DNA from: Parvularcula sp. BBD 1991-13
GTDB taxonomy: Bacteria; Pseudomonadota; Alphaproteobacteria; Caulobacterales; Parvularculaceae
Direction: 5' to 3'
DNA length: 64,000 nucleotides
NCBI GenBank assembly: GCA_001657385.1
Contig: LYSZ01000004.1
Location: 310,001-374,000 of the forward strand
Numbering within the stretch: position 1 is the stretch's first letter; every line of letters begins with the position of its first letter. The notes below the pieces were generated by a model. It made no database searches and was not told the origin of the DNA. It was given only the letters and a program-made list of their open reading frames with translations. This document shows, one piece after another, positions 7,337-16,491 of this stretch. Both the position numbers and the translations under genes were made by a program.

Positions 7337-9685
7337 ATGGCCGCTATTCGCAAATCGCTGTTTCTCGGCGTCGCTGCGGCGATCGCTCTGAACGCGTGCG
7401 CCGTGACGCCCCGAATTCAGGGCTCGCTAGACGATATTGCTCTCAATACTGAGCAACGGACCAGCAACAGAAGGCTCGGGGACAGCGTGAATTTCGAGAC
7501 CGGCGATGTTTCGCTGCCTCTCGCGCTGGAATATGCCGACAACCGGAAAAAAGCCTGGGAGTCGCTGATCGACGAGAAACTCCGCATCCAGACCGGCGCC
7601 GCCGCCGTGACGTTCGGTTCGTTGCTGTCCGCGCTGGGCCTTTCCCTCGCGGGCGCGGGCGGACCCGACCTTTTTACGGTCCTCGGACTGGGCGGCGCGG
7701 CGGCGGTCGGCGGCTCGCGGCTGCTGCCGTCCACAGCGCAATTGACGATCATTCAGAACGGCGTCGGCGCCCTCGACTGTCTGACGACGGCGGCGGACCC
7801 TTATGTGATCGACAAGGCCAGGGCGGCGCGTCTGTTCAAGGACGCCGGGGCTTCCGGCGCCCCCGCTTCGCCGACCATATCCCTCAGCCGCGCCCATGCT
7901 GAGGCGATCGCGAGCGGCGCCAAAGACGGTTCCGCCATTCGCGCTGTCGAGAATGCGCTTGACTCCCAGGGCGGCCTGAGCCTTGAGGAAAGGCTTTCGT
8001 CGGCCGAGAACCGGGTCGAGGCGGCGAAATCGGCGCTTGAGCAGAAACTCAAAACGCTGCCGTCCGGCAATACGGACGAGCGCGCCAATCTGGCCTTGCG
8101 GCGCGCCGTCACCGCGCTTGCCGGGAGCGCGCGCGTCAGCGATCAGTTCGCCGAATATAAGGCGGGCGTCTATGTCGCGGGCGTGCAGCTTTACGACGCC
8201 GTCAGAGGCATCGAGAACGCCCTGCGCGCGCAACTCATCCCGGGCGAGGCGACCCCGGAACGCGCGGCGGCGGCGTTCAATCAGGCCCGGGACGCGGCCC
8301 TCTCGTTTTTCACATCCGCAAACGCAGGAACGGACCTCTCCCAGAGTTTGGCGACCCTGACCGGCGGCGATCTCGAACCCGGTTCGGAAAACCAGGCGAC
8401 GTCGGTCGGGAAGCCCGATGACGCCTTGGCTGACGAGATCGCCGCCCTGAACGGCGCGACCGACACTCTTCTGAAACAGGCGCGGGAAGCGAACGGCGTT
8501 GTGACGCAATTCGCCAAGGAAGTCGGCAAGCTAGGCGACGCCGGCAAATGCCCGCAATCGGTCTCCCCGCGGACGCTCATCGTCACCCCTGAGGCGGCGA
8601 TCATTTCCCTCGGTGCGGGCGATAAGGAAACGATTGTGGTTGTGGCCGGCAAGAAACCGGTCGTCGCCAAAACTCAGGACCCGCTGAACGTGCTGACGGT
8701 GGACGGGCCGACGCTCGATTCCGCTTCGGTCGATCGTTACACGATCGACCTAACCGCCGCGAAGAGCGTCGCAAAAGCGTCCACCGCCGTCGTTGAAATC
8801 AGCCTTGAGGGCCGGCGCGAGATAAAGACGATCGCCGTCTCGGCCAGTCCGCCGGCGACGGTGACCGTATCGCCGACGTCGAAGACGATCGCGCGCGGCG
8901 CAACAGGCGATTTCGTCGTCACCGCGAGCGACGGCGAGACGCCGCAACTGTGGGACCGGAATGAGCGGAGCGCGCCTGAAGAAACCATCGCGACAGCCGA
9001 GTTCAAGGTCAAGGACGCTGACAGGAACGAATTCACCATGTCGGTGAAGGTGCATGAAAAGCTCGACGCCAAGGAAGATAAAATCAATCTGACCGTCGCG
9101 TCGGCGGACGGCCGCGCCAGCGACGATTTCGATGTCGTCGTGCCGCCCGCGTCGGGCGCGCCGTCCTCCGCGCCGGGGATCATCGGCGACGCCAATGAAC
9201 TTGAAAAACTGCCGAAGCTGGTCGCGCAGGTGCAGAAGGTCCTGAACGGCGAGCTGGGATTAAGCGGGGATGAGGCCCTGCCCCTGTCCGGCGAGTACGA
9301 CGCCAGGACAAGTCAGCAGGTCAAGGCGTTTCAACAGAAATCCGGCCTGTCGCCGCAGAACGGCCGGCTTGACCAGGCGGTGCTGACGAAGGTCCGCGAG
9401 GCCGTGTTGAAACTGCCCGAAACCAAAGCCGCGCATGCGAGTGAAGGCGCATCGTCCGATACGATCGGGAAAGTCGAAAAAGCGCTTTATACTGATGAAC
9501 GATTTCGCGATGTCAGGTCTTTCATCGAGCAGGACGGCGCCTTAGACGAGGGCGAGCGCAAAGCGATCTGGAGCGTGCAACTGCGCGCCCTGCGCGACGG
9601 CGGCGTTCAGGCCGAGCAAGTCGACCTCAACGGCGCGCTGGGGCCTGCGACGGTTTCCTACATTACCGGCAATGTGAGCAAGTGA
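7337..9685 (+). CDS. Large lipoprotein with coiled-coil, Ig-like and peptidoglycan-binding-like regions
   Basis: 782 residues. Signal peptide with lipobox 'ALNAC' (Cys21). Residues about 65-115 contain two hydrophobic Gly/Ala-rich helices ('TFGSLLSALGLSLAGAGG', 'LFTVLGLGGAAAVGG'), perhaps a hairpin. Residues about 190-260 look alpha-helical/coiled coil ('ENRVEAAKSALEQKLKTL'). Residues about 400-600 are Ser/Thr/Val-rich beta sequence with 'TVSPTSKTIARGATGDFVV', typical of bacterial Ig-like repeats. Residues about 615-690 resemble a PG_binding_1 domain ('DARTSQQVKAFQQKSGLSP'). It begins a compact operon; the next gene overlaps or abuts its stop. No named family recognised; a cell-wall-anchored periplasmic scaffold is the best guess. 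Confidence 0.75.
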   Translation: MAAIRKSLFLGVAAAIALNACAVTPRIQGSLDDIALNTEQRTSNRRLGDSVNFETGDVSLPLALEYADNRKKAWESLIDEKLRIQTGAAAVTFGSLLSALGLSLAGAGGPDLFTVLGLGGAAAVGGSRLLPSTAQLTIIQNGVGALDCLTTAADPYVIDKARAARLFKDAGASGAPASPTISLSRAHAEAIASGAKDGSAIRAVENALDSQGGLSLEERLSSAENRVEAAKSALEQKLKTLPSGNTDERANLALRRAVTALAGSARVSDQFAEYKAGVYVAGVQLYDAVRGIENALRAQLIPGEATPERAAAAFNQARDAALSFFTSANAGTDLSQSLATLTGGDLEPGSENQATSVGKPDDALADEIAALNGATDTLLKQAREANGVVTQFAKEVGKLGDAGKCPQSVSPRTLIVTPEAAIISLGAGDKETIVVVAGKKPVVAKTQDPLNVLTVDGPTLDSASVDRYTIDLTAAKSVAKASTAVVEISLEGRREIKTIAVSASPPATVTVSPTSKTIARGATGDFVVTASDGETPQLWDRNERSAPEETIATAEFKVKDADRNEFTMSVKVHEKLDAKEDKINLTVASADGRASDDFDVVVPPASGAPSSAPGIIGDANELEKLPKLVAQVQKVLNGELGLSGDEALPLSGEYDARTSQQVKAFQQKSGLSPQNGRLDQAVLTKVREAVLKLPETKAAHASEGASSDTIGKVEKALYTDERFRDVRSFIEQDGALDEGERKAIWSVQLRALRDGGVQAEQVDLNGALGPATVSYITGNVSK

Positions 9686-9693
9686 GGCGCAAC

Positions 9694-10425
9694 ATGGAGC
9701 GGATCCGTCCCGGCATGGCCATCAGGAACGCAAGCGCGCCGAACCGCATCGGCACGATCGCGGGCTTCGCGCAGGTTCGGGGCGACGCCACCGGCGCCAT
9801 TTACATGATATCGTGCTCGCACGTCCTGGCGCCTTATCACGACCTGCCGCCCGGAGGCGGGCGCGACATCGAGACCCTGGCCGGCGTTAGGGTGGCCTCG
9901 CTGTTCGCGCGGACGCTGAACCAGCATGGCCAGGGGGATGCCTGGCATTCGGATGCGGCGCTGGCGAAAGTGGACCGCAACGCCGCCGCAGTGGATCTCT
10001 CCATGAAAGGGGTCGGCCCGCTGACCGGGCGGAGCGCCTTTCGTCACGAGGGGCTGCTTGTCTATATCGTGGGCCAGGACGACGAGCGGCCGAAAAAGGG
10101 GTGCGTCAAGGACGCCTGGCAAGGCTCGATCACGTTCACGTTCGATACGATCGACGCCGGACCGAAAACCTACCTGCTGAGAGAGGCGACGTCCGTCGAA
10201 GCGATCGACGCCGGCTTCGGCAATCCGGGCGACAGCGGCGCGATGGTTTTCAATCGTTTCGGCCTCGCCCTCGGCGTCGCCACCTTCCTGGCCACCGGAT
10301 CGGGCGATCGCTATTTCGCCCCGATCGGGCTTGTGCTGCGCGATCTTGAACGCGCCGCCGGCTTCACTCCGGGAACATTGCAGCTTGTAACGGGGGCGGA
10401 CCATGTCGAACTGCCGACGGCCTAA
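9694..10425 (+). CDS. Trypsin-like serine protease domain protein
   Basis: 243 residues from the ATG at 9694; a GTG at 9682 overlapping the upstream stop (GTGA) is the alternative. A chymotrypsin-fold triad is readable: His43 in 'MISCSHVLAPY', Asp87 in 'WHSDAALAKV', and Ser181 in 'GNPGDSGAMVF', each in a canonical context. There is no signal peptide, so it is probably cytoplasmic or exported with a partner. It lies between a lipoprotein gene and a membrane-protein gene in the same operon. Compact trypsin-like domains of this kind occur in bacterial conflict and signalling systems, but I cannot assign one here. It may process a neighbour in the cassette. Confidence 0.75.
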   Translation: MERIRPGMAIRNASAPNRIGTIAGFAQVRGDATGAIYMISCSHVLAPYHDLPPGGGRDIETLAGVRVASLFARTLNQHGQGDAWHSDAALAKVDRNAAAVDLSMKGVGPLTGRSAFRHEGLLVYIVGQDDERPKKGCVKDAWQGSITFTFDTIDAGPKTYLLREATSVEAIDAGFGNPGDSGAMVFNRFGLALGVATFLATGSGDRYFAPIGLVLRDLERAAGFTPGTLQLVTGADHVELPTA

Positions 10426-10479
10426 TCCGCTCCCGGGTATTGCGGCGCCGGGACGTCCAACGAAAGGGGCGTATGCATC

Positions 10480-11889
10480 ATGACCTTCGAGGCGATTCTC
10501 GATGTTTCGATCGGGCTTGTCCTGATCTTCGCATTATTCAGCCTGCTGACCACGACGATTGTCGAGCTGGCTTCGGCGATGCTTCGCCGCCGGGCCCGCA
10601 TGCAGGAGCTGGGCATATACTACCTGCTCGACGGCGAGGGGCCGCGCCGCCCCTTGTTCAGCCGCCTGTTCGGGGGCAACGCCTATGTTACCCTTTCGGT
10701 GGCGAAAAACGACACCCTCGCCGCGAGGTTTTACGGGCTTGAATCGATCAAGGCGCTCATGGACCGGCGGCGCTTGCCGACCTATATCGGCGCCGACGCT
10801 TTCGTGACCGGCGTCATGGCGCTAGTGCACACGGATCTTCCCGTCGCCGGGGACGATCCCGACTACGGCGCGGCGGCGCGCGCCGACCAGACGGGGTCCA
10901 GGCTCGCCTCGATCATCAAGGAACTGTTTCCCGGCAAGCCCGTCGGGCGCGGCGAACTGGAAAAGCGGCTGAGGGCCTACTACAAGGACGCCACCGACCG
11001 CATTGTCGGGTGGTACGCGCGCGAGACGCAGATCTGGCTGGTGGCGGTCGGTTTCCTCACCGCCGTCATTTTCAACGTGAACGTCATCGCAATCACGGCC
11101 GAGCTTGCCGGCAACGCGACCCTGCGCGAGCGCCTCGCCAACGCGGCCGCCTCAGACCAGGAGATCGCGAAACTCGCGGCGACGTTAGCCGAGCAGGACG
11201 ACGGGGCCTCGGAGGACGCCAGGGACTATATCCGGTTGAAGCGGCGGCAGATCAGCGAGATCGAACAGGAAGTCTCCGCGCTCGGCCTGCCCATCGGATA
11301 TTGCAGCGCGCCGTCCCCCGATCGCGGCGTTTCCGGCGCAGCGCCGGCGCAGGAACCGCCCGTCCTCCTGCCGCCTGCGCCCACATTATCCCTGACCGCC
11401 GCGCCTCCGGCCCCGGGCGATTGCGGTTTTTTCGCACAACTTGCCAAGCCGGCGAGCTATTTCGGGTGGCTTCTGACCGCGATCGCAATTTCGCTGGGGG
11501 CGCCGTTCTGGTTCGATCTGTTGTCGAAGCTTGTCGCCATTCGCCGGGTGGGAAAGACGCCTGCGGACGATAAAGGGGAAAAGGAGAAAGACGCCGTTCC
11601 GGGCCGGACCGGATCCGAAGGCGGCATTCTGCCCGCCGGCGCCGGCCCGGCCGACGCCGATCGCTCGCGCGGCGGCGCGACCCTGACCGATTTTGAAAAG
11701 GAGTGGCTGAGCACGGACGATGTCAAAACCGTTCAGAGACTGATCGGCGCCCCGGCGCGCAACGGCGATCTCACCGACCCGGCCACCCGCGAGGCGATTG
11801 TCAGATGGAAAGAGGCGCGGGGCCAGAGCCGGCCGAGCGCCGACATCACGGCGCAAATGATGCTCGATCTTTACGGGAGGCGGTCATGA
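10480..11889 (+). CDS. Multi-helix membrane protein with C-terminal peptidoglycan-binding-like segment
   Basis: 469 residues, no recognised family. Membrane helices: about 8-30 ('IGLVLIFALFSLLTTTIVEL'), about 186-208 ('IWLVAVGFLTAVIFNVNVIA') and about 325-350 ('YFGWLLTAIAISLGAPFWF'). Between the second and third helices is a charged, probably coiled-coil loop ('YIRLKRRQISEIEQEVSAL') and a Pro-rich stretch. The soluble C-terminus after about 395 ends with 'VQRLIGAPARNGDLTDPA', which resembles the peptidoglycan-binding-like repeat of the first cassette gene. The gene begins 54 bases after the protease gene and its stop overlaps the ATG of the M15 peptidase (ATGA). Likely inner-membrane component of the cassette. 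Confidence 0.7.
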   Translation: MTFEAILDVSIGLVLIFALFSLLTTTIVELASAMLRRRARMQELGIYYLLDGEGPRRPLFSRLFGGNAYVTLSVAKNDTLAARFYGLESIKALMDRRRLPTYIGADAFVTGVMALVHTDLPVAGDDPDYGAAARADQTGSRLASIIKELFPGKPVGRGELEKRLRAYYKDATDRIVGWYARETQIWLVAVGFLTAVIFNVNVIAITAELAGNATLRERLANAAASDQEIAKLAATLAEQDDGASEDARDYIRLKRRQISEIEQEVSALGLPIGYCSAPSPDRGVSGAAPAQEPPVLLPPAPTLSLTAAPPAPGDCGFFAQLAKPASYFGWLLTAIAISLGAPFWFDLLSKLVAIRRVGKTPADDKGEKEKDAVPGRTGSEGGILPAGAGPADADRSRGGATLTDFEKEWLSTDDVKTVQRLIGAPARNGDLTDPATREAIVRWKEARGQSRPSADITAQMMLDLYGRRS

Positions 11890-12317
11890 GACTGTCGAAG
11901 GATTTCTGGCTTTACGAATTCACGCGCTCCCAGACGGCGTCCCGCCACGGGATCGACAACACGCCGCCCCTGGCGGCGATCGTGGAAATCCGCGCCCTCG
12001 TCGACAATGTGCTGCAGCCCTTGCGGGATTTCATCAGCCGGCCAATCAACATCAATTCCGGCTACCGCAGCGAGGCGCTGAACGCGGCGGTCAGGGGCAG
12101 CGCCAACAGCCAGCATATGAAAGGGCAGGCCGCCGATATTGAGTGTTTCGGGTACAGCAATGTCGCCCTGTTCCAGTCGATCCGGCAAAATCTCTATTTC
12201 GATCAGCTTCTGCTTGAATTTCACCGCCCGGAGGACGGGCCGAATTCGGGCTGGGTTCATGTTTCCTTCAAGTCCGACGGAAACAACCGCGGCGACGCGC
12301 GTCAGCTTGGCGCCTGA
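11886..12317 (+). CDS. M15-type zinc peptidase (D-Ala-D-Ala carboxypeptidase / endolysin-like)
   Basis: 143 residues, matching the compact Peptidase_M15_3 domain. The zinc ligands are visible: His77 and Asp84 in 'SQHMKGQAADIECF', and His125 in 'GWVHVSFK'. The 'NINSGYRSEALNAAVRG' block precedes them as in phage endolysins and VanX/VanY-like peptidases that cut D-Ala-containing cross-links in peptidoglycan. There is no signal peptide, as in phage endolysins, so export would need a holin-like or membrane partner; the preceding three-helix protein is the obvious candidate. Start ATG overlaps the upstream stop, indicating translational coupling. Last gene of the four-gene cassette. Confidence 0.85.
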   Translation: MRLSKDFWLYEFTRSQTASRHGIDNTPPLAAIVEIRALVDNVLQPLRDFISRPININSGYRSEALNAAVRGSANSQHMKGQAADIECFGYSNVALFQSIRQNLYFDQLLLEFHRPEDGPNSGWVHVSFKSDGNNRGDARQLGA

Positions 12318-12346
12318 GGCCCGCGCCGCCGCATAGCGCCGCCCGT

Positions 12347-12376
12347 CCCGGCGCAATTCGGCCCGGCGCAATTCGG
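12347..12376 (+). repeat. 15-bp tandem duplication
   Basis: Two exact adjacent copies of CCCGGCGCAATTCGG (12347-12361 and 12362-12376), followed by a partial third copy, in the gap between the M15 peptidase and the PLP-dependent enzyme. Similar short tandem duplications occur in other gaps in this window. Confidence 0.8.
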
Positions 12377-12419
12377 CCCATTTCGGCGCTTTCAAAAAAA
12401 GCCGGAACCGGATACGACC

Positions 12420-13397
12420 ATGGGCATGGTCGGGATTTCCGATATTCAGCGCGCCGCGGCGCGCCTTGCCGGCGTCGCCGCGCGCACGCCCCTTCTGGAA
12501 AGCGCCGCCCTCAACGAGGCGTGCGGCCGGCGCGTCTTCATCAAACCGGAAAACCTTCAGCGGACCGGTTCGTTCAAGTTCCGCGGCGCCTATAACAGGC
12601 TGTCGCAACTGGACGAGGCCGCGCGCCGGGCCGGCGTGGTCGCCTGGTCGTCCGGCAATCACGGGCAGGGCGTGGCGGCGGCGGCGCGGCTGCTTGGCGT
12701 GCGGGCGAGCGTCGTCATGCCGGGCGACGCGCCGGGGGTGAAAATCGACAACACCCGGGCGCACGGCGCCGAGGTCATTTTTTATGATCGTTATACGGAA
12801 GACAGGGAGGCGATCGCCCGGGATCTGTGCGCGGCGCGCGGCGCGACGCTGATCCCCTCCTATGACGACCCCGGGATCATCGCCGGGCAGGGTACGGTCG
12901 GGCTTGAAATCCGTGAAGACGTCGGCCGTCTCGGCGCCCGTCTTGACGCGGTCCTGGTCTGTTGCGGCGGCGGCGGTCTGGTCGCGGGAACCGCGACGGC
13001 GATCAAGGACGCCGATCCAGCGACCGCCGTCTACGCGGTCGAACCGGAAGGTTATGACGATTATGCAAGGTCGCTGGCGTCCGGGCGCAGGGAAACCGCC
13101 GACGCCAGCCGCCCCTCCATCTGCGATGCGCTGCTGGCGCCGGCCCCCGGCAAACTCACCTTTCCCATCAACAGGCAGTTGCTCGCGGGCGGCCTTGTCG
13201 TCGCCGAAGACGAGGTGATCGAAGCCATGCGCTATGCCTTCCGCACCCTGAAGCTCGTGGTGGAACCGGGCGGGGCGGTCGCGCTCGCCGCGCTCCTCGC
13301 CGGCAAATGCGACCGCGCGCATGAAACGCTCGCCGTCGTCCTGAGCGGGGGGAACGTGGACCCGGCCTTCTACGCCGGCGTCCTGAGCGAAGACTAG
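12420..13397 (+). CDS. PLP-dependent threonine/serine dehydratase-like enzyme (fold type II)
   Basis: 325 residues. The Schiff-base lysine lies in 'GSFKFRGAYNRL', the substrate loop in 'SSGNHGQGVAAAARLLG', and the phosphate-binding glycine loop in 'CCGGGGLVAG', all classical for threonine ammonia-lyase, serine racemase and threo-3-hydroxyaspartate dehydratase. There is no C-terminal ACT-like regulatory domain, so this is the short catabolic form rather than biosynthetic IlvA. It is transcribed in the same direction as the next gene (PEP carboxylase-like), which suggests amino-acid carbon entering central metabolism, although the 100-bp gap argues against a strict operon. Substrate among Thr, Ser and 3-hydroxy-Asp cannot be settled by eye. 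Confidence 0.85.
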   Translation: MGMVGISDIQRAAARLAGVAARTPLLESAALNEACGRRVFIKPENLQRTGSFKFRGAYNRLSQLDEAARRAGVVAWSSGNHGQGVAAAARLLGVRASVVMPGDAPGVKIDNTRAHGAEVIFYDRYTEDREAIARDLCAARGATLIPSYDDPGIIAGQGTVGLEIREDVGRLGARLDAVLVCCGGGGLVAGTATAIKDADPATAVYAVEPEGYDDYARSLASGRRETADASRPSICDALLAPAPGKLTFPINRQLLAGGLVVAEDEVIEAMRYAFRTLKLVVEPGGAVALAALLAGKCDRAHETLAVVLSGGNVDPAFYAGVLSED

Positions 13398-13497
13398 CGC
13401 CGGGCGCGCGGTTCGGCGCTGTTTTCTGCGCCGGCGTGGAATCATCGGCCAGAAAGAAAGGTTTGAATGATGCGGCGCCAGATCGTAAGCATGCGCC

Positions 13498-16329
13498 ATG
13501 ACCAAGATCATACAAACCGCTGACGACCTCGCCGCCGGCGCCCTGCAGGCGATCTTCGCGCGTTACAAGGCCGATGCGGAGGACGATCCCCTGACCAATC
13601 CGGTCCGGCGTCTCGCCTCGGAGATCTTCCGCGTCCTTGAGGAGGGGGCTGCGTCCCTCGCCGACCTGGAGCGCGTCGTGATCGAAATGGGCGAGGAGGC
13701 TTTCGAGGACCGCACCGCTTCTTTTCATCGCCGCCGCAGCCGCGGCGCGCCGGTTCGCGCGATTCTCGACGCCGCCGCGGGCCGGGGCTTCGAGGCGTTT
13801 CGGAGCCTTGTGGAGCAATGCCGCGCGGGCGTGGTCTTCACCGCGCATCCGACCTTTTCCCTGGGAGAACAAAAGCGCGACCTGATGGAGCGCTATCCCC
13901 TGGACGGCGATGAGGACGCGCGCGCCGCCTGGCGGCGCGATCTCGGCGAATTGCCGCCAGCCCCGAAACGGGCGATCACCCTGCGCTACGAACACGCCCA
14001 GGCCCGCAAGGCCATCGCCAACGCGCAGGCCGCCCTGCGCGCGCTTAACGCCGAGATCCTCGCCGCGGCGCGTGCGCATTTCCCCGCCGCCTGGGCCTCG
14101 CTCGAACCGCGACCCGCCAGCATCGCCACCTGGGTCGGGTACGATCTCGACGGACGCACGGACATTCACTGGGGCGAGACGATCCGCATCCGGCTCGAAG
14201 AAAAGGCCGCGCAGCTGCGCCGTTACGAGCGCGCCCTGGCGGACGTTCTCGGTCTCGGCGAGGATGAAACGCTGGAGGCGATGCGCGACGCGGTCGCCGC
14301 CGGCGCGGCATTCGCGGAACGCCAGAGCGAGGCGTTCGCCGGCGATCTCGACGATCCCGACAGGGCGGTGGCCGCCGCCAACCTGATGACCGCCGACGAC
14401 CCCGGCCGTCTGATCAGTCTTCAGCCCATGATCGCCGCGTTGACCCGGCGCATTGGCGAGATTGCCGGCGAGGCGGAAAAGCAGGAGGCGCTTATTCTGT
14501 TGCGCGCGGAGATGCAGGCCTGCGGGCTCGGCGTCGCGCGCATCCATCTGCGGGTCAACGCCGCCCAGGTGCGCTCGGCCCTGCGCGTCGATCTGGGGCT
14601 TGAGCCGGAGGCCGGGTTCATGGGGCGCTCCGCGCTCAATGTCGCCGCGCAGAAAGCGGACATGACCGAACCGAAAGCGATCAATTTCGGCTCTGTCTTC
14701 CTGGAGAAAATGACCGCTCGCCGCCAGTTCATGCTGTGCGCGCAAATCCTGAAGCATATCGACGCCGACACGCCGATCCGTTTCCTCATCGCCGAATGCG
14801 AGGCGCCGGCGACGGTCATGGGCGCGGTTTACCTGGCGCGGCTTTACGGCGTCGCCGACCGGCTCGACATCTCGCCCCTGTTCGAGACCCCGACGGCGTT
14901 GGAGCGCGGCGGACGGTTCATCGAGCGGCTCCTGCAGGAAGACGCCTTCAGGCGTTACGTGACCGGGCGCGGGCGCATGGCGATCCAGCTCGGATTTTCC
15001 GATTCCGGACGGTTCATGGGACAGGGGGCGGCCGCCCTCGCGGCGGAACGGCTGCAGGTCCTGTTCCAGCGCGCGCTCACGGCCGCGGACCTTCCCGGCG
15101 TCGAGGCGCTGATCTTCAACACCCATGGCGAGTCCATGGGACGGGGCGCCCATCCCGTTTCCTTCGAGGACCGTCTCAACCACATCGCAACCCCCTGGGT
15201 GCGCCGGCGCTTCGCCGATCACGGCATCGCCCTCAACGCGGAGTGCAGTTTCCAGGGCGGCGAGGGGTATCTGCACTTCCAGACCGAAGCCCTGTCGCGG
15301 GATGCGTTCAGCGCGGTATGGGCCAATGCGGCGGCGGTTCCGGATGTCGATCAGTCGGCGGACCAGTTCTATCAGGACATCAATTTTTCATGGGATTTTT
15401 ACCGCGGCCTGAAATCCTGGCAGGAGGCGCTCTACGCTCGCGAGGACTATCGCCGCGTCTTGTCGTCCTTTCCGCAGAATTTCCTGTTCAAGACCGGCTC
15501 GCGCCAGTCCAAGCGGGCCAAGCGCGGCGAGGGCGGTCCCGATCTCAGCGCGTTGCGGGCGATCCCGCATAACGCCGTCCTGCAACAGCTCGGCGTTCCC
15601 TCCAACGTGTCGGGCGGCGTCGGCGGCGCGGCCGGCGGCGAGGCGGAGCGGCTTGTCGATCACATCGCCGGCTCGGCGCGCATGCGCGAGCTGATCGCCT
15701 ACACCCATTATGCGCGCTCGCTGACGGATGTGTCCGCCATGCGCGCTTACGGCGTCATTTACGCCCCTTCCTACTGGACGCGGCTGGCGGCCAACGCCCG
15801 CGCGGCGGGCAAGGCGGAAGTATACGAGGCGGTGCAGGACGCGCTCGGCGACGGCAAGACGGCGATCGCCGTCGACGGACTTGCGGATTATCTCATGCGC
15901 GACCTGCGCCGTTTCGACGCCCTGTGCGCCCGGCTTGAGGGCGATGAGACGAAGCCGCGCGCGCCGGGCGGCGACCGTCTCGCCATCCTTCACGCCATCC
16001 GCCAGGCGCTGATGGCGCGCGCGGTCTCTCTCGCCGCTGCGGCGCCTGCCTTTTCGCGCCGGCATGACGTCGACAATGGCGACCTTGTGCGCATGACCGC
16101 CGATATGCGGCTTGCGGACAGTATTGAAACGCTGAAAATGATCTTCCCCAGGCAGAGCGAAAACGGCCATGCTTTCGCGCGGCTTGAGGAAAAGATCCCC
16201 GACGGCGAGCAGCAGGGCGGCGCCTATCCGGACCTGCATGAAAAGATCATCGCCCCGCTTGAGCATGTAAGCCGTCTGCTCGACCGGTTGAGCCGCATCA
16301 TCGCGGACCATTACGGGGCGTTCGGCTAG
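13498..16329 (+). CDS. ppc: Divergent phosphoenolpyruvate carboxylase
   Basis: 943 residues, the length expected for bacterial PEPC. The N-terminal block 'VVFTAHPTF' (His117) matches the catalytic His138 region of the E. coli enzyme, and 'GFSDSGRFMG' matches 'YSDSAKDAG' (metal ligand Asp543 kept, Lys546 replaced by Arg). In the mobile-loop block, E. coli 'FHGRGGSIGRGG' is here 'FNTHGESMGRGA', so catalytic His579 becomes Asn and Arg581 becomes His while Arg587 is kept. The usual C-terminal '-NTG' is also absent ('DHYGAFG'). It is clearly of PEPC descent and would supply oxaloacetate, but these changes make activity or specificity uncertain. Confidence 0.75.
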   Translation: MTKIIQTADDLAAGALQAIFARYKADAEDDPLTNPVRRLASEIFRVLEEGAASLADLERVVIEMGEEAFEDRTASFHRRRSRGAPVRAILDAAAGRGFEAFRSLVEQCRAGVVFTAHPTFSLGEQKRDLMERYPLDGDEDARAAWRRDLGELPPAPKRAITLRYEHAQARKAIANAQAALRALNAEILAAARAHFPAAWASLEPRPASIATWVGYDLDGRTDIHWGETIRIRLEEKAAQLRRYERALADVLGLGEDETLEAMRDAVAAGAAFAERQSEAFAGDLDDPDRAVAAANLMTADDPGRLISLQPMIAALTRRIGEIAGEAEKQEALILLRAEMQACGLGVARIHLRVNAAQVRSALRVDLGLEPEAGFMGRSALNVAAQKADMTEPKAINFGSVFLEKMTARRQFMLCAQILKHIDADTPIRFLIAECEAPATVMGAVYLARLYGVADRLDISPLFETPTALERGGRFIERLLQEDAFRRYVTGRGRMAIQLGFSDSGRFMGQGAAALAAERLQVLFQRALTAADLPGVEALIFNTHGESMGRGAHPVSFEDRLNHIATPWVRRRFADHGIALNAECSFQGGEGYLHFQTEALSRDAFSAVWANAAAVPDVDQSADQFYQDINFSWDFYRGLKSWQEALYAREDYRRVLSSFPQNFLFKTGSRQSKRAKRGEGGPDLSALRAIPHNAVLQQLGVPSNVSGGVGGAAGGEAERLVDHIAGSARMRELIAYTHYARSLTDVSAMRAYGVIYAPSYWTRLAANARAAGKAEVYEAVQDALGDGKTAIAVDGLADYLMRDLRRFDALCARLEGDETKPRAPGGDRLAILHAIRQALMARAVSLAAAAPAFSRRHDVDNGDLVRMTADMRLADSIETLKMIFPRQSENGHAFARLEEKIPDGEQQGGAYPDLHEKIIAPLEHVSRLLDRLSRIIADHYGAFG

Positions 16330-16395
16330 AGCGTATTGCAGCAACGGTGGATCATCGGTTTTTGCGGTTCGCGGGTGCGCGCCGCTTGAAAATCC

Positions 16396-16432
16396 AGAGC
16401 CGATTGCGAGCGCGTTGAACGCGATTGGCTCT
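16396..16432. repeat. REP-like imperfect palindrome
   Basis: A 13-base arm AGAGCCGATTGCG pairs with CGCGATTGGCTCT around an 11-base loop; every position can pair in RNA if G-U pairs are allowed. It is in the gap between the PEPC-like gene and dapF, which converge here, so it could terminate both or be a dispersed intergenic repeat. No T-run follows it. Confidence 0.5.
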
Positions 16433-16491
16433 GTAGCCGGGTCGGGGCCGGGCGGCCGTGAAGGATCGGTATGGGGCCGGGGGGCCGCGCC

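Noticed and set aside
13168-15276. A 702-residue minus-strand frame opposite the PEPC-like gene
   Set aside because: Antisense shadow with biased composition; the plus-strand protein carries recognisable PEPC motifs throughout.
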